Assembly: GCA_913057775.1 (NCBI GenBank)
Contig: CAJXOG010000005.1
Span: forward strand, 124,001 to 188,000
Reading direction: 5' to 3'
DNA length: 64,000 nucleotides
From: an uncultured Fodinibius sp.
GTDB lineage: Bacteria; Bacteroidota; Rhodothermia; Balneolales; Balneolaceae
Made by a program: the position numbers and the translations under genes. The first letter of the stretch is position 1, and every line of letters starts with the position of its first letter. The notes beneath the pieces are model-generated. The model did not search any database and had not been told where the DNA came from. It saw nothing but the letters and a program-made list of their open reading frames with translations. This document shows, piece after piece, positions 37,313 to 47,048 of the stretch.

Positions 37313-37651
37313 CTACTTATCCAGGATTTCCATCTTTTCGGCAAAGTAGGAGGTAAAATCACGCATATCTTCGGCCATCCCTTCTTCTTCGGTGGCATTT
37401 TCCAGCGTATCAGCCATGGTTACCATCGTCTGATGAAAGAAGATTTTCATTTCATCTTTGGTCATTTCTTTTGTCCACAAGTCCAGGCGCAGAGTATCCT
37501 GTTTTTTAGGATCCCACATTGATAGAAACATTGCTTTACAGTTGGCAATACCTTCGCCCTCTTTATCGGTAGCATTCCAGTCGATCTTTTCGGGCACATT
37601 ATTATCATCAAGTTCTACGGTTATGCTAATTTCTTTCTTGTTGTCAGACAT
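37313..37651 (-). CDS. gldC: Gliding motility protein GldC
   Basis: A 112-residue cytoplasmic protein. The signatures EITVELDDNNVPEKIDWNA-like start, CKAMFLSMWDPKKQDTLRLD and TKEMTKDEMKIFFHQT match GldC of Flavobacterium throughout its length. GldC supports the GldF/GldG or motility apparatus in gliding bacteria, but it also occurs in non-gliding members of the group. No other gld gene is near it. This gene is a good phylum marker for the window. Confidence 0.9.
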   Translation of the reverse strand: MSDNKKEISITVELDDNNVPEKIDWNATDKEGEGIANCKAMFLSMWDPKKQDTLRLDLWTKEMTKDEMKIFFHQTMVTMADTLENATEEEGMAEDMRDFTSYFAEKMEILDK

Positions 37652-37899
37652 AATATTAATTCATTAAAATTTTGACTTAAAATATTCAAAACTTCTCATT
37701 TTTTTAAAAAGTTCAACAACGAATTTGACCTCTTTTGTTCATCAATCACGCATATACTAGTGAAGCATTTGGGGTTACAGAATTAAACATCATCAGGAAA
37801 ATTTTCTATCAATGCTAAACACGACTTCTGTAATAAATTCTATTCCTCAAATCGATGTATCAATAGTTTTAAATATTCTAAACTCAAAACACAACTATT

Positions 37900-38670
37900 A
37901 TGAAGTTATCCAAACATCTGGAGAAGCGTTTTTCAATACATAAATTACTAACAGCAGTCTTTCTTATCCCTTTTTTCTTCTTTGGATGTTCGCCCAGTGC
38001 ACAGTTACTAAATGATATACCCGTTCATTCAGCAGAAATAGAAGTACTGGACCAAAACAATGAACCAATTGAAGGGGCGCAGGTTGAAGCCTCGAATGGA
38101 CGCAAATCCACTACCAATTCGAATGGTGTGGCTACTATACGTTTTGGGAGTGTGGGCCTTTACACCGTAAGCGTAATGGCTGATAATTATATGCCCTCAA
38201 ACTTTACGCTTACCATGCCATCTGCCAATAATGAAACCTTTACCCGTCATTTATCGCAGCAGGTTAGTTACACGGGGATGAGCGGAATGACCTTTGGCTC
38301 GGCCAATATGTATCCCATGATATTCAACTACCTGTTCAGCAGCTTCGGTTATGGTCTTGAGTTGGACTCCTATGAAGAATCAGAGATGACAAAATGGAAA
38401 ATTATAACTGAAGGTGGTGGTCTCATCATGAAAAAGGCTTTTCTAAAAGAGTTGGACAACGGCAAACAATGGTGGCAAGTCGCTCTCCTGGAAAATGAGT
38501 CCGAAGTCCCCCAATACATTGCCGAGATATTGTTTTCTGAAAATCGAAAATCTATACTTCGATACCGGGAACAGGTTGCAGATGGAGAAATACAAGAGAA
38601 GCCGGTTTCCGAAGGCTGGTACAGTCAACCGACACAACTCACGCAAGAATCGATTAAAGGCGCTCAGTAA
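37900..38670 (+). CDS. Lipoprotein with carboxypeptidase-regulatory-like domain, cut short by an in-frame stop
   Basis: A 256-residue frame with a lipoprotein signal (AVFLIPFFFFGC). Residues about 45-125 look like a beta-sandwich CarboxypepD_reg-like domain (IEVLDQNNEPIEGAQVEAS and GVATIRFGSVGLYTVSV). The rest is a beta-rich region. The frame ends at a TAA at 38668-38670, yet the same frame continues without a stop to 38889 and reads like the end of the same domain. The stop is thus likely a nonsense mutation, or the site is read through. Function unknown. Confidence 0.7.
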   Translation: MKLSKHLEKRFSIHKLLTAVFLIPFFFFGCSPSAQLLNDIPVHSAEIEVLDQNNEPIEGAQVEASNGRKSTTNSNGVATIRFGSVGLYTVSVMADNYMPSNFTLTMPSANNETFTRHLSQQVSYTGMSGMTFGSANMYPMIFNYLFSSFGYGLELDSYEESEMTKWKIITEGGGLIMKKAFLKELDNGKQWWQVALLENESEVPQYIAEILFSENRKSILRYREQVADGEIQEKPVSEGWYSQPTQLTQESIKGAQ

Positions 38671-38889
38671 AAAACCAATGTTTCTGTAGAAACACAAGCC
38701 GGAACTTTTGAGACAGACTTGCTGAACTTTGGAATCACCGGAGGAACATCACTTAAAATATGGCGTGCCGGTAAAGATATTCCGGGCGGTGTTGTTAAAT
38801 ACGAAGCAGCAAGAGAGGGAGAAGTTTTGTACGGGAGTCAACTGATTTCGTACGGAAGTGATGCCGAATCACTGCTTAATAGCTTTTAA
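38671..38889 (+). pseudogene. C-terminal continuation of the 37900 lipoprotein gene
   Basis: Same reading frame as the preceding gene, with no start codon early. It encodes 72 residues: VETQAGTFETDLLNFG, SLKIWRAGKDIPGGVVKYE and EGEVLYGSQLISYG. The AGTF-x-TD and PGGVVKY motifs are typical of the carboxy-terminal beta domain of Bacteroidota lipoproteins related to DUF3108. It appears to be the lost end of the upstream gene and is followed by a terminator. Confidence 0.75.
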
Positions 38890-38898
38890 CTTAAAATA

Positions 38899-38936
38899 AA
38901 AAGGCCTCATCCATCGCAAGATGAATGAGGCCAAAA
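38899..38936. terminator. Bidirectional terminator
   Basis: Stem ggcctcat / atgaggcc with flanking A and T runs on both sides, between the convergent lipoprotein and ahcY genes. Confidence 0.7.
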
Positions 38937-38959
38937 TTACTTACAGACTAAACACTGCA

Positions 38960-40273
38960 TTAGTAGCGATAGTGATCAGGCTTATACGGTCCCTCTTTGG
39001 GAACGTCAATATATTCAGCCTGCTCGTCAGAAAGCTCCTCAAGTTCAACCCCAATTTTCTTGAGGTGCAGACGCGCTACTTTCTCGTCCAGATCTTTTGG
39101 AAGTACGCTTACTTCCAAGTTAAAATCTTCCGGACGATTCCAAAGTGCAATCTGTGCCAGCGTCTGGTTGGTAAAGCTATTTGACATCACAAAAGAAGGA
39201 TGTCCTGTTGCATTACCTAAGTTCATCAGACGACCTTCGGAAAGGAGAATAATCTCTTTCCCATTGTCATCAAGTTTAAAGAGATCAACCTGCGGCTTAA
39301 TATTATCGCGCTCAGAGTTTTCTTTGAGCCAGGTCACATCAATCTCGTTATCAAAGTGACCGATATTACCAACAATCGTCTTATCCTTCATATTCTTGAA
39401 GTGACGTGCTGTAATGATATCCTTATTACCGGTTGCGGTAACTACAATATCAGCTTCTTTAACGGCATCGTCCATCTTCATCACTTCGTACCCTTCCATT
39501 GCAGCTTGAAGTGCACAGATAGGATCAATTTCCGTAACAATTACACGAGCACCGGCTCCGCGCAACGAAGCGGCAGAACCTTTTCCTACATCTCCGTATC
39601 CGGCAACAACTGCAACCTTTCCGGCCAGCATAATATCGGTAGCACGTTTAACCGCATCCACACAAGACTCTCGGCAACCGTACTTATTATCAAACTTCGA
39701 TTTTGTTACCGAGTCGTTAACGTTGATTGCAGGAGCACCGAGGGTTCCGTTTTTCGCCATCTTGTAGAGACGATTTACACCCGTGGTGGTCTCCTCAGAA
39801 ATTCCGTTGATGCCGTCAAGCAGCTCGGGATAATCTTCATGCACCAGCTTGGTAAGATCTCCGCCGTCGTCCAAAATCATATTGAGCGGCTCACCGTCTT
39901 CAAAGAACAGGGTTTGCTCGATGCACCACCAAAATTCTTCTTCGTTCATTCCCTTCCAGGCATAAACCGGAATACCTCGTTCTGCCATTGCAGCAGCGGC
40001 GTGATCCTGTGTTGAAAAAATATTGCAGGAAGACCACTGTACTTCAGCTCCCAACTCAACAAGTGTTTCCATTAATACTGCAGTTTGTACCGTCATATGC
40101 AGGCAGCCCGCAATGCGTGCGCCTTTCAACGGCTGTTCATCTGCATATTCTTCGCGGAGCGCCATTAAGCCGGGCATCTCCGCCTCAGCTAAACGTATCT
40201 CTTTTCGGCCAAAATCAGCCAGTCCAATGTCCTTAACTTTGTAAGGAAGTTTCTCTTTTACCTTCTGTGCCAT
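38960..40273 (-). CDS. ahcY: Adenosylhomocysteinase
   Basis: A 437-residue S-adenosylhomocysteine hydrolase. The signatures are [23 protein letters not shown]-type amino terminus, [14 protein letters not shown] near 68, [20 protein letters not shown] near 202, the NAD-binding [20 protein letters not shown] near 225, and the carboxy-terminal LYKPDHYRY-like end ([10 protein letters not shown]). It hydrolyses S-adenosylhomocysteine to adenosine and homocysteine to keep methylation running. Length is standard. No riboswitch is evident upstream. Confidence 0.97.
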   Translation of the reverse strand: MAQKVKEKLPYKVKDIGLADFGRKEIRLAEAEMPGLMALREEYADEQPLKGARIAGCLHMTVQTAVLMETLVELGAEVQWSSCNIFSTQDHAAAAMAERGIPVYAWKGMNEEEFWWCIEQTLFFEDGEPLNMILDDGGDLTKLVHEDYPELLDGINGISEETTTGVNRLYKMAKNGTLGAPAINVNDSVTKSKFDNKYGCRESCVDAVKRATDIMLAGKVAVVAGYGDVGKGSAASLRGAGARVIVTEIDPICALQAAMEGYEVMKMDDAVKEADIVVTATGNKDIITARHFKNMKDKTIVGNIGHFDNEIDVTWLKENSERDNIKPQVDLFKLDDNGKEIILLSEGRLMNLGNATGHPSFVMSNSFTNQTLAQIALWNRPEDFNLEVSVLPKDLDEKVARLHLKKIGVELEELSDEQAEYIDVPKEGPYKPDHYRY

Positions 40274-40381
40274 GAATTTTATTGCTTAATTTCCGTTTTG
40301 TGAAAGTTTCTAAAAATACAAGATTTACCGATGTTACTCAACAACGGCAAATAAAAATACATTCCTTCATAATATCACTTT

Positions 40382-40930
40382 TTATTTATGCTGGTCGATG
40401 ATCTTTTTTAGCTTCTTGTAATCTCCCTGTGGTCCGGATGTTCCCATCGATTTTTCTATAAAATTTCCTTCAGCATCTACGTAAACCTTGTATGGAATAC
40501 CCTGCACGCCCAACTTTCGATGCAGGTTATTAGAGTCCATGAGATATTCAAATGTATAATCATTCTTTTGCGCGAAAGCTTCAGCATCTTCTTTTGTATC
40601 CGTAAATCCAGGGGTAACTGCAAGCACTACAAAACTGTCAGAATATTCTTCCTGAACTTTCTGCATAGTTGGAAAACTTGCCAGACAGGGTTTGCACCAG
40701 GTTTCCCAAAAATCAATTAGTACCACCTTGCCTTTAAATTCAGATAATGCAACCTCATTTCCATCCAAATCAGTGAATGTCGCTTGCTCTATATACCCGG
40801 CATCGGTTGAGGGAGCAGATGATTGTTGCTCAGTTTGTTGTTCTTGCTGAGGTTTATCCGATGAGCTGCATCCCAAGAGCATCCCAAATAATACCAAGGC
40901 GACTATATAATATCTGTTGCTGATCATCAT
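40382..40930 (-). CDS. TlpA-family thioredoxin-like lipoprotein
   Basis: A 182-residue lipoprotein (VLFGMLLGC). After a low-complexity Gln/Ser linker, the thioredoxin fold starts near residue 48. The active site is FWETWCKPC, with CxxC near residues 77-80, and the cis-proline is in VQGIPYKVYV. It is likely tethered to a membrane on the periplasmic side and acts as a disulfide reductant, as in TlpA/ResA relatives. It lies upstream of ahcY by 108 bases on the same strand and may be a separate transcript. Confidence 0.9.
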   Translation of the reverse strand: MMISNRYYIVALVLFGMLLGCSSSDKPQQEQQTEQQSSAPSTDAGYIEQATFTDLDGNEVALSEFKGKVVLIDFWETWCKPCLASFPTMQKVQEEYSDSFVVLAVTPGFTDTKEDAEAFAQKNDYTFEYLMDSNNLHRKLGVQGIPYKVYVDAEGNFIEKSMGTSGPQGDYKKLKKIIDQHK

Positions 40931-41276
40931 ATTTCTAAAAGATTAATGGGTTAAAAAAACTATTTGAAATCCTATTCCTCATATATTGATTGTAACGAAC
41001 GCAATATAAAATAAATTCCTGGCAATTAGTTCCCCAATAATCTATCACAGCATAACTGTTTTTCACATACTCAAACCAACGGTTCATCACAAAATACTTC
41101 AGCCTAAGTTCAGTTTGGAATAAATTAATTGCTCAATCAATCATCTCCAACACTGTTAACTTTTAGTAGAATAAAGTAATTAGTGCTTGCTTATTAAGTT
41201 ATCATTTCGAATAATGAGGTTTATTCACAATCCCTTGTATTATAAACTCACTCCTTAATCATTAACTCTATCTATC
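40931..41276. other. AT-rich intergenic region upstream of the second susC
   Basis: No reading frame of note and no exact TAnnTTTG box seen on either strand. It presumably contains the divergent promoters for the tlpA-like gene and the susC-susD pair. Confidence 0.5.
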
Positions 41277-44225
41277 ATGATTAAAAAAGTTACCAAGTAC
41301 CTTCTGGTAATTGTGTTCCTGCTTCTCTCAAAAAGTGCAGTGGCGCAATTTACTGTTGAAGGAACCGTAATCGATGCTCAAAATGGACAAGCCCTTGTTG
41401 GCGTAAATATATACGACCCGGGCTCCGAACGAGGAACAACAACAAATACGGATGGCGAATTTACTCTGGAGATACCAGAACAATCAGCAACTCTTCGCAT
41501 TACGTATGTCGGATATAATCAAAAAAATGTTGAGGTTAGTGCCAATGACAACGATATAACTATTGAGCTACAAAAAAGTGTAGCAAACTTAGATGAAGTT
41601 GTCGTAACTGGTCTTGCGTCATCAGTTCAGCGTTCAAACCTTGCTAATGCCGTTTCAACGGTTGACTCTGAGGAGCTAACGGGTACGGTAGCATCACCCA
41701 CCGTCGATAATGCCCTGTCGGGTAAAATTGCTGGTGTTAATATCCGAAGCAATTCTGGTGCACCCGGTGGTGGTTTTAATGTACAGTTACGAGGGGTTAG
41801 TACCTTAGGTACCGGATCATCGCAACCATTGTACATTATCGATGGAGTATATGTCAATAATTCGACCATCAGTAATGGGCGATTTCGAGCAACCGGCGCT
41901 ACGAGTGCCGGCGAAGATAACGGCGGCAACCGTCTGGCGGATTTAAATCCCGATGACATCGAAAGTATTGAGGTTCTTAAAGGGCCATCAGCCGCTGCCA
42001 TTTACGGGCAACGAGCCAATGCGGGGGTAGTAATCATTACCACCAAACGAGGTAGTGCAGGATCCACGGAGGTCACCGTTGAACAAAATACTGGATTTTC
42101 AAGTGCTCTGAATCTCTTGGGCGTTGCCTCATGGAGTGAAAGTAAAATTCAAAATCGTTATTCTGATCCTGCAGTAGCCGCCACAGAGGTTCAGAAATAC
42201 CAGCAAGCTGTAGCAAACGGCAATATCCATGACTATGAAGAAGAATTATATGGGAATAAGGGGTTGCTATCTGAAACGAACATAAGTGTTTCAGGCGGTG
42301 ATTCTGAAACTCAATTCTATATCTCAGGTGGATACCACGCTGAGGAAGGTATTATTGAGGGAACCAAATTTAACAGAGGTACTATTCGTGCGAATCTCGA
42401 TCACAGTTTGTCGGATGCAATTCAAATATCATCGAGTTCAAATTTCGTGAAAACAGATAACAACCGAGGCTTCACCGGCAACCAAAATGGTACCGGAGGT
42501 TCACTGGGATATGCATTGTCCTACACACCAACCTATGCTCAGCTATTTCCTAACGAGGATGGAGAGTATCCTTCGAACCCTTACTTTGCTGACAACCCGC
42601 TTTCGGTACGAGACAATGCAGAAAATGTCGAGGATATCACCCGCTTTATACAATCGATTGATGTTAATGCCGACCTGTATCGCGGAGGGGGATCTGCCCT
42701 GTCATTAAACTTATCAGGTGGATTTGACTATCTGAATTACAATAGTAAGATATACTTTCCCACCTTTATGCAGAGCCAACAGGCAGCAGCTAATCCCGGT
42801 GATGTTATTCGCACAAAAGAGGATAACCTGAATACCAACCTGCAGGCTGTACTGGTTTATAACCAAGACCTTGAAAACGTTAGTCTGAATACCCAGGTTG
42901 GCTTTTCTAGATATGACCAAACCCAAGGTCGCCAACAACTCCGCGGGCGTGGTCTCGTAACGGGACAAGACAATATCAATCAAGCGCAAGTCCAATCAGT
43001 GGTCACTCAAGCTGAGCAAGAAGTGACAGAAATTGGCTGGTTCGGACAGCAAGAAGTAAACTGGGACGATAAGTTGATTGGTACTGTTGGACTTCGAATG
43101 GACCGCTCGTCACTAAACTTTGAACAAGACGAGTATTACTTTTTCCCAAAAGCTTCGTTGGCAGCTAACCTGACCAACTTTGACTTTTTCAACATGGACA
43201 AAGTCAATCAACTTAAGCTTCGAGTTGCTTATGGCGAAACAGGTGGAGTCCCCAATTTCGGTGACACCTTTCGGTCATTAAACGGTTCAAATATTGGAAG
43301 TAACTTAGGTTTGACGGTTTCTACACGTGAAATCGATCCCAACCTGAGACCGGAAAGTGCCCAAGAGATTGAATTTGGTGCTGATATTGGAGTTCTGGAA
43401 AACCGTGTAACGCTTTCTGCAACCTATTATGACAAAACGGTTGAAGATCTTATTCTTGATCTTCCCACAGCAACATCTACCGGTGTAACAGCGATTGCCA
43501 CGAATGCGGCAACACTTAAAAACAATGGTATTGAGCTTGGGCTTAATGCAACACCAGTCCAATCCTCCAATTTCTCTTGGAATACTAATATTCTGTTCTG
43601 GAAAAATGACTCGGAAATTACCAACCTGGAAATTCCATCATTTGTAACAGGCGGATTTGGTGTGACACTGGGTAATTATCTTATCCAAGAAGGATTTTCA
43701 CCGACAGCTATTGTTGGTATCCCGGCCACCCCTAATGAAGAAGCGCTATACACGGAATACGGAAACGCACAACCCGACTTTCAAATGTCTTTTGGCAATA
43801 CCATTTCCTTCCTCAAGGGCTTCAAGTTTAACTTTCTTTTCCACTGGAGTGAAGGCAACTACAATGTTAATCTCCTAAACTTCTTGACAGACGGCGGCGG
43901 AACATCTCCCGATTATAATCAAAATCCGGATCGTCTCTCTCAGCTTCCGCCCGAAGCCTATGTCCAGGAAGCCAGCTATGTTAAACTTAGAGAAATTGGC
44001 TTGCACTACTCAGTACCTCCCAGCTTTATCCAAAGTACATTTGGATCTGCTGTACGAGGCATTCGGTTAGGTGCATCCGCCAGCAACGTATGGATGTGGA
44101 CGCCCTACAACGGTTATGATCCTGAAGTATCAACCTTTGGTACGCAGTCGATCAACCAGTCCGTTTCTGTAGCTCCTTATCCTACATCCCGAAAGGTAAT
44201 GTTTAACATCAAGCTTGATCTTTAA
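41277..44225 (+). CDS. SusC/RagA family TonB-dependent receptor, second
   Basis: A 982-residue receptor. A signal peptide (LLLSKSAVAQ) is followed by a CarboxypepD_reg-like domain (VEGTVIDAQNGQALVGVN, residues 27-100), DEVVVTGLASS, and the plug (LRGVSTLGTGSSQPLYIIDGV), then the barrel with AIYGQRANAGVVIITT. It ends at an aliphatic-rich final strand (KVMFNIKLDL) in place of the more common final phenylalanine. The paired SusD-like gene follows at 44251. The substrate is unknown. Confidence 0.95.
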   Translation: MIKKVTKYLLVIVFLLLSKSAVAQFTVEGTVIDAQNGQALVGVNIYDPGSERGTTTNTDGEFTLEIPEQSATLRITYVGYNQKNVEVSANDNDITIELQKSVANLDEVVVTGLASSVQRSNLANAVSTVDSEELTGTVASPTVDNALSGKIAGVNIRSNSGAPGGGFNVQLRGVSTLGTGSSQPLYIIDGVYVNNSTISNGRFRATGATSAGEDNGGNRLADLNPDDIESIEVLKGPSAAAIYGQRANAGVVIITTKRGSAGSTEVTVEQNTGFSSALNLLGVASWSESKIQNRYSDPAVAATEVQKYQQAVANGNIHDYEEELYGNKGLLSETNISVSGGDSETQFYISGGYHAEEGIIEGTKFNRGTIRANLDHSLSDAIQISSSSNFVKTDNNRGFTGNQNGTGGSLGYALSYTPTYAQLFPNEDGEYPSNPYFADNPLSVRDNAENVEDITRFIQSIDVNADLYRGGGSALSLNLSGGFDYLNYNSKIYFPTFMQSQQAAANPGDVIRTKEDNLNTNLQAVLVYNQDLENVSLNTQVGFSRYDQTQGRQQLRGRGLVTGQDNINQAQVQSVVTQAEQEVTEIGWFGQQEVNWDDKLIGTVGLRMDRSSLNFEQDEYYFFPKASLAANLTNFDFFNMDKVNQLKLRVAYGETGGVPNFGDTFRSLNGSNIGSNLGLTVSTREIDPNLRPESAQEIEFGADIGVLENRVTLSATYYDKTVEDLILDLPTATSTGVTAIATNAATLKNNGIELGLNATPVQSSNFSWNTNILFWKNDSEITNLEIPSFVTGGFGVTLGNYLIQEGFSPTAIVGIPATPNEEALYTEYGNAQPDFQMSFGNTISFLKGFKFNFLFHWSEGNYNVNLLNFLTDGGGTSPDYNQNPDRLSQLPPEAYVQEASYVKLREIGLHYSVPPSFIQSTFGSAVRGIRLGASASNVWMWTPYNGYDPEVSTFGTQSINQSVSVAPYPTSRKVMFNIKLDL

Positions 44226-44250
44226 TCAAAAAGAAATTTTCCAGACTATT

Positions 44251-45645
44251 ATGAAAACATCCAAATTAACTAGTGTTTTACTTATTGTACTGATGCTGGG
44301 ATTTCTGGGATGCGATTTAGTTGATCCAAATCGTATCAACGACCCAAATAATCCCTCAGTTAGCGAAGTATTAAATAATGCGAATCAGGACCAGCTCCAG
44401 AATATCCTTTCTGGCTTAGAGGTGCGCCATCGAAGTAGCGCAGCCGGGGCCATGGACTTTATTGGAAGCCTGGGACGAGAAGTTTATCCAATGTATGCCT
44501 CCGATCCACGCTTTATGGGGCAGTGGTTGGGTTTATCAGAAGGTGCCGACGCTGAAACAGACCCTAGCTTTTATTCTAATGCTCAAGTATGGACTGTTCC
44601 CTATCTGGCAGTAAAGCAAGCGAATGTACTGATTCAATCGGTCAATAATACCGACCAAATCAGCGAACAGCAGAAGAATGGATACCTTGGTGTAGCAAAA
44701 ACATTCAAGGCGTTCCAGTATTTGATTCCATTGGTTACACAATCAGAATCAAACGGCATACGCATTGATGTTGATGACCCTCTTAATCCCGGGCCATTTG
44801 AGTCCTATGACGAAGCTCTGACTCAAATCCGTGATCTCTTGGATGAAGCACAGACAAACCTACAAAATGCAGGAACGGGCTTTAACTTCGAGCTCACCTC
44901 GGGACTGTCTGAATTCAATACTCCTTCAACATTTATCAATCTGAATCGGGCAATTGATGCACGAGCAGCTATCTATGATGAAGATTGGGGGGGGGCTATT
45001 CAATCCCTACAAGATGCTCAGCCCTTCTTTGAACTGGCACAGGGTGAGGGCGTCATGAATAAGGGAGCCGAGTTTGTTTATACCGGTCCCCCAGACGCAT
45101 TTAATCCCTACTTCTATCCCGAAAATGCTGAAACAAATCAGATCGTGATGGTTCACCCATCAATGATCGACGATGCAGAAGCGGGGGATGAACGGGTGGA
45201 CAATAAATTCTTCCAACGAAACACTCCCGTAACTGTTGGAGGAAAGTCGGCCATTTACCAAGACGATCGGTTTGAAGCAAACACCGATCCCTTCCCTTGG
45301 CTGCGAAATGAGGAGCTTATTCTTATCTGGGCCGAAGCACATGCTCAGCGTAATAATGATCCTTCTGATCTCGTAGAAGCTGTCGATGCCATTAATTTTG
45401 TGCGCAACACCTGGGGGCTGCCTGACTTTGCCAGCACCAATCAAAGCGATATCATCGACCAAGTACTATTTGAACGACGGTACTCGCTTTGGGGTGAATT
45501 TGGTCACCGTTGGATTGATGCCAAACGTTATGACTTTAACGACAGTCAATACCCCGCACTTTCAATTCCCGCCGACGGAGGTGTGATCTATGGATACATA
45601 GCACGACCTCTCAGCGAAATTAACTGGGAAGAATTTAACAACTAA
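44251..45645 (+). CDS. SusD/RagB-like outer-membrane lipoprotein, second
   Basis: The start at 44251 gives the lipoprotein signal MKTSKLTSVLLIVLMLGFLG followed by the lipobox cysteine; the in-frame ATG at 44215 overlaps susC and adds a poor leader. About 464 residues with DPNRINDPNNPSVSEVL, the TPR-like core, ELILIWAEAHAQRNN near 360 and LFERRYSLWGEFGHRWIDAKRY near the end, typical of the RagB/SusD carboxy terminus. It binds the ligand over the SusC channel. The gene is followed by a terminator. Confidence 0.93.
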   Translation: MKTSKLTSVLLIVLMLGFLGCDLVDPNRINDPNNPSVSEVLNNANQDQLQNILSGLEVRHRSSAAGAMDFIGSLGREVYPMYASDPRFMGQWLGLSEGADAETDPSFYSNAQVWTVPYLAVKQANVLIQSVNNTDQISEQQKNGYLGVAKTFKAFQYLIPLVTQSESNGIRIDVDDPLNPGPFESYDEALTQIRDLLDEAQTNLQNAGTGFNFELTSGLSEFNTPSTFINLNRAIDARAAIYDEDWGGAIQSLQDAQPFFELAQGEGVMNKGAEFVYTGPPDAFNPYFYPENAETNQIVMVHPSMIDDAEAGDERVDNKFFQRNTPVTVGGKSAIYQDDRFEANTDPFPWLRNEELILIWAEAHAQRNNDPSDLVEAVDAINFVRNTWGLPDFASTNQSDIIDQVLFERRYSLWGEFGHRWIDAKRYDFNDSQYPALSIPADGGVIYGYIARPLSEINWEEFNN

Positions 45646-45667
45646 TATTAAAATCCTTAATTGTCTT

Positions 45668-45710
45668 CCAGGCCATTCCGAATTCTTTCGGAATGGCCTT
45701 TTTTATTTAT
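45668..45710 (+). terminator. Terminator of the second susC-susD operon
   Basis: A twelve-base-pair stem (aggccattccga / tcggaatggcct) with a short loop and a T-run ending at about 45706, 25 bases after the SusD stop codon. Confidence 0.88.
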
Positions 45711-45770
45711 CCCTACCCTTCGTTTTTGTATTTTAGGCGACTAATTTTAGGGATGAACAAACTTTAGCTC

Positions 45771-46976
45771 ATGGCAACATACGATTTTATCATAGTAGGA
45801 GCCGGTATCGTCGGGCTTTCAACAGCTTATAAAATTTCCGAATCCTATCCCGATTTAGATATCCTTGTACTGGAAAAAGAAGAAGACGTTGCTGCTCACC
45901 AGACCGGAAATAACTCCGGAGTTATCCATTCGGGTATCTACTACAAACCCAACAGCTATCGTGCCAAAAATTGCGTTGACGGTCGCCACCAGCTCGTTGA
46001 TTTTTGTGAGCAATATGATGTTGATTATGAAATCTGTGGCAAAGTCATCGTCGCCACCGACGAAGATGATATTCCCCGATTGGACAACATTTTTGAAACG
46101 GGACAAATCAATGAAATTGAAGGTATTCAAAAAATTGATCAGCAGGAAGTTACCGAAATAGAACCTTATGTAACCAATAGTGTAAAAGGCATTCACGTGC
46201 CCTGTTCGGGTATTGTAGACTATGTAAGTGTTTGTCAAAAACTGCGAACGCTCATTGAACAAAACGGCAATAGTGTTGCATGCGGACAGGAAGTTAACAA
46301 GATCGATCAGAACAAAAGTGGACTAACCGTAAATACAACGACCGATACTTTCCATGGGAAATATCTGATTAACTGTGCCGGTCTGTACAGTGATCACGTT
46401 GCTGAATCAGCAGGCGTGCAACCGGATATCCAAATCGTGCCCTTTCGGGGGGAGTACTACGAGCTGAAGCCCGAGGTTAAGCATTTTGTGAACGGATTGA
46501 TCTATCCCATGCCCAACCCGGCGTTCCCGTTTCTGGGCGTCCATTTCACCAAGATGGTCCGTGGTGCAGTTGAATGTGGACCCAACGCCGTTTTTGCATT
46601 CAAGCGCGAAGGCTACGATAAATTGTCTTTTAATCTGGAGGAAACCATCGAAACCCTCAACTTTCCAGGATTCTATAATCTGGCCACAAAGTACTGGAAA
46701 ATGGGATTGGATGAGTGGTACCGATCGTTTTCAAAAAGAGCTTTTGTAAAAGATCTTCAAAAACTAATTCCATCTATTCGTACCGAACATCTCAAACCCT
46801 CTCCCTCGGGCGTACGAGCAATGGCCCTAAAGCCCAACGGTGAAATTCTGGATGATTTTCAGTTTGAGGTTACCGATCGCGAAATCCATGTCCTCAATGC
46901 CCCGAGTCCCGCTGCAACAGCCGGCCTTGCCATCGGCGATGAGATTCTGAAACGCGCCGAAAATACCTTTATGTAA
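45771..46976 (+). CDS. lhgO: L-2-hydroxyglutarate oxidase
   Basis: A 401-residue FAD-dependent oxidoreductase of the DAO family. The FAD-binding GAGIVGLSTAYKISE is at residues 8-22. QTGNNSGVIHSGIYYKPNSYRAKNC is the LhgO hallmark near 45-69. The carboxy-terminal SGVRAMALKPNGEILDDF and NAPSPAATAGLAIG also match. It oxidises L-2-hydroxyglutarate to 2-oxoglutarate and passes electrons to oxygen or quinone. It lies 72 bases upstream of a YdiJ-like dehydrogenase in the same direction. Confidence 0.92.
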   Translation: MATYDFIIVGAGIVGLSTAYKISESYPDLDILVLEKEEDVAAHQTGNNSGVIHSGIYYKPNSYRAKNCVDGRHQLVDFCEQYDVDYEICGKVIVATDEDDIPRLDNIFETGQINEIEGIQKIDQQEVTEIEPYVTNSVKGIHVPCSGIVDYVSVCQKLRTLIEQNGNSVACGQEVNKIDQNKSGLTVNTTTDTFHGKYLINCAGLYSDHVAESAGVQPDIQIVPFRGEYYELKPEVKHFVNGLIYPMPNPAFPFLGVHFTKMVRGAVECGPNAVFAFKREGYDKLSFNLEETIETLNFPGFYNLATKYWKMGLDEWYRSFSKRAFVKDLQKLIPSIRTEHLKPSPSGVRAMALKPNGEILDDFQFEVTDREIHVLNAPSPAATAGLAIGDEILKRAENTFM

Positions 46977-47048
46977 CCATCAAAGTATTCCGGATACTTG
47001 GAGCTATTTTTTTGCAAAGGCATCTAAATATTGGTATATCTTTCTCCT

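Noticed and set aside
39356-40015. A 219-codon plus-strand frame inside ahcY
   Set aside because: It is the antisense shadow of a highly conserved gene; no domain and no ribosome-binding site.
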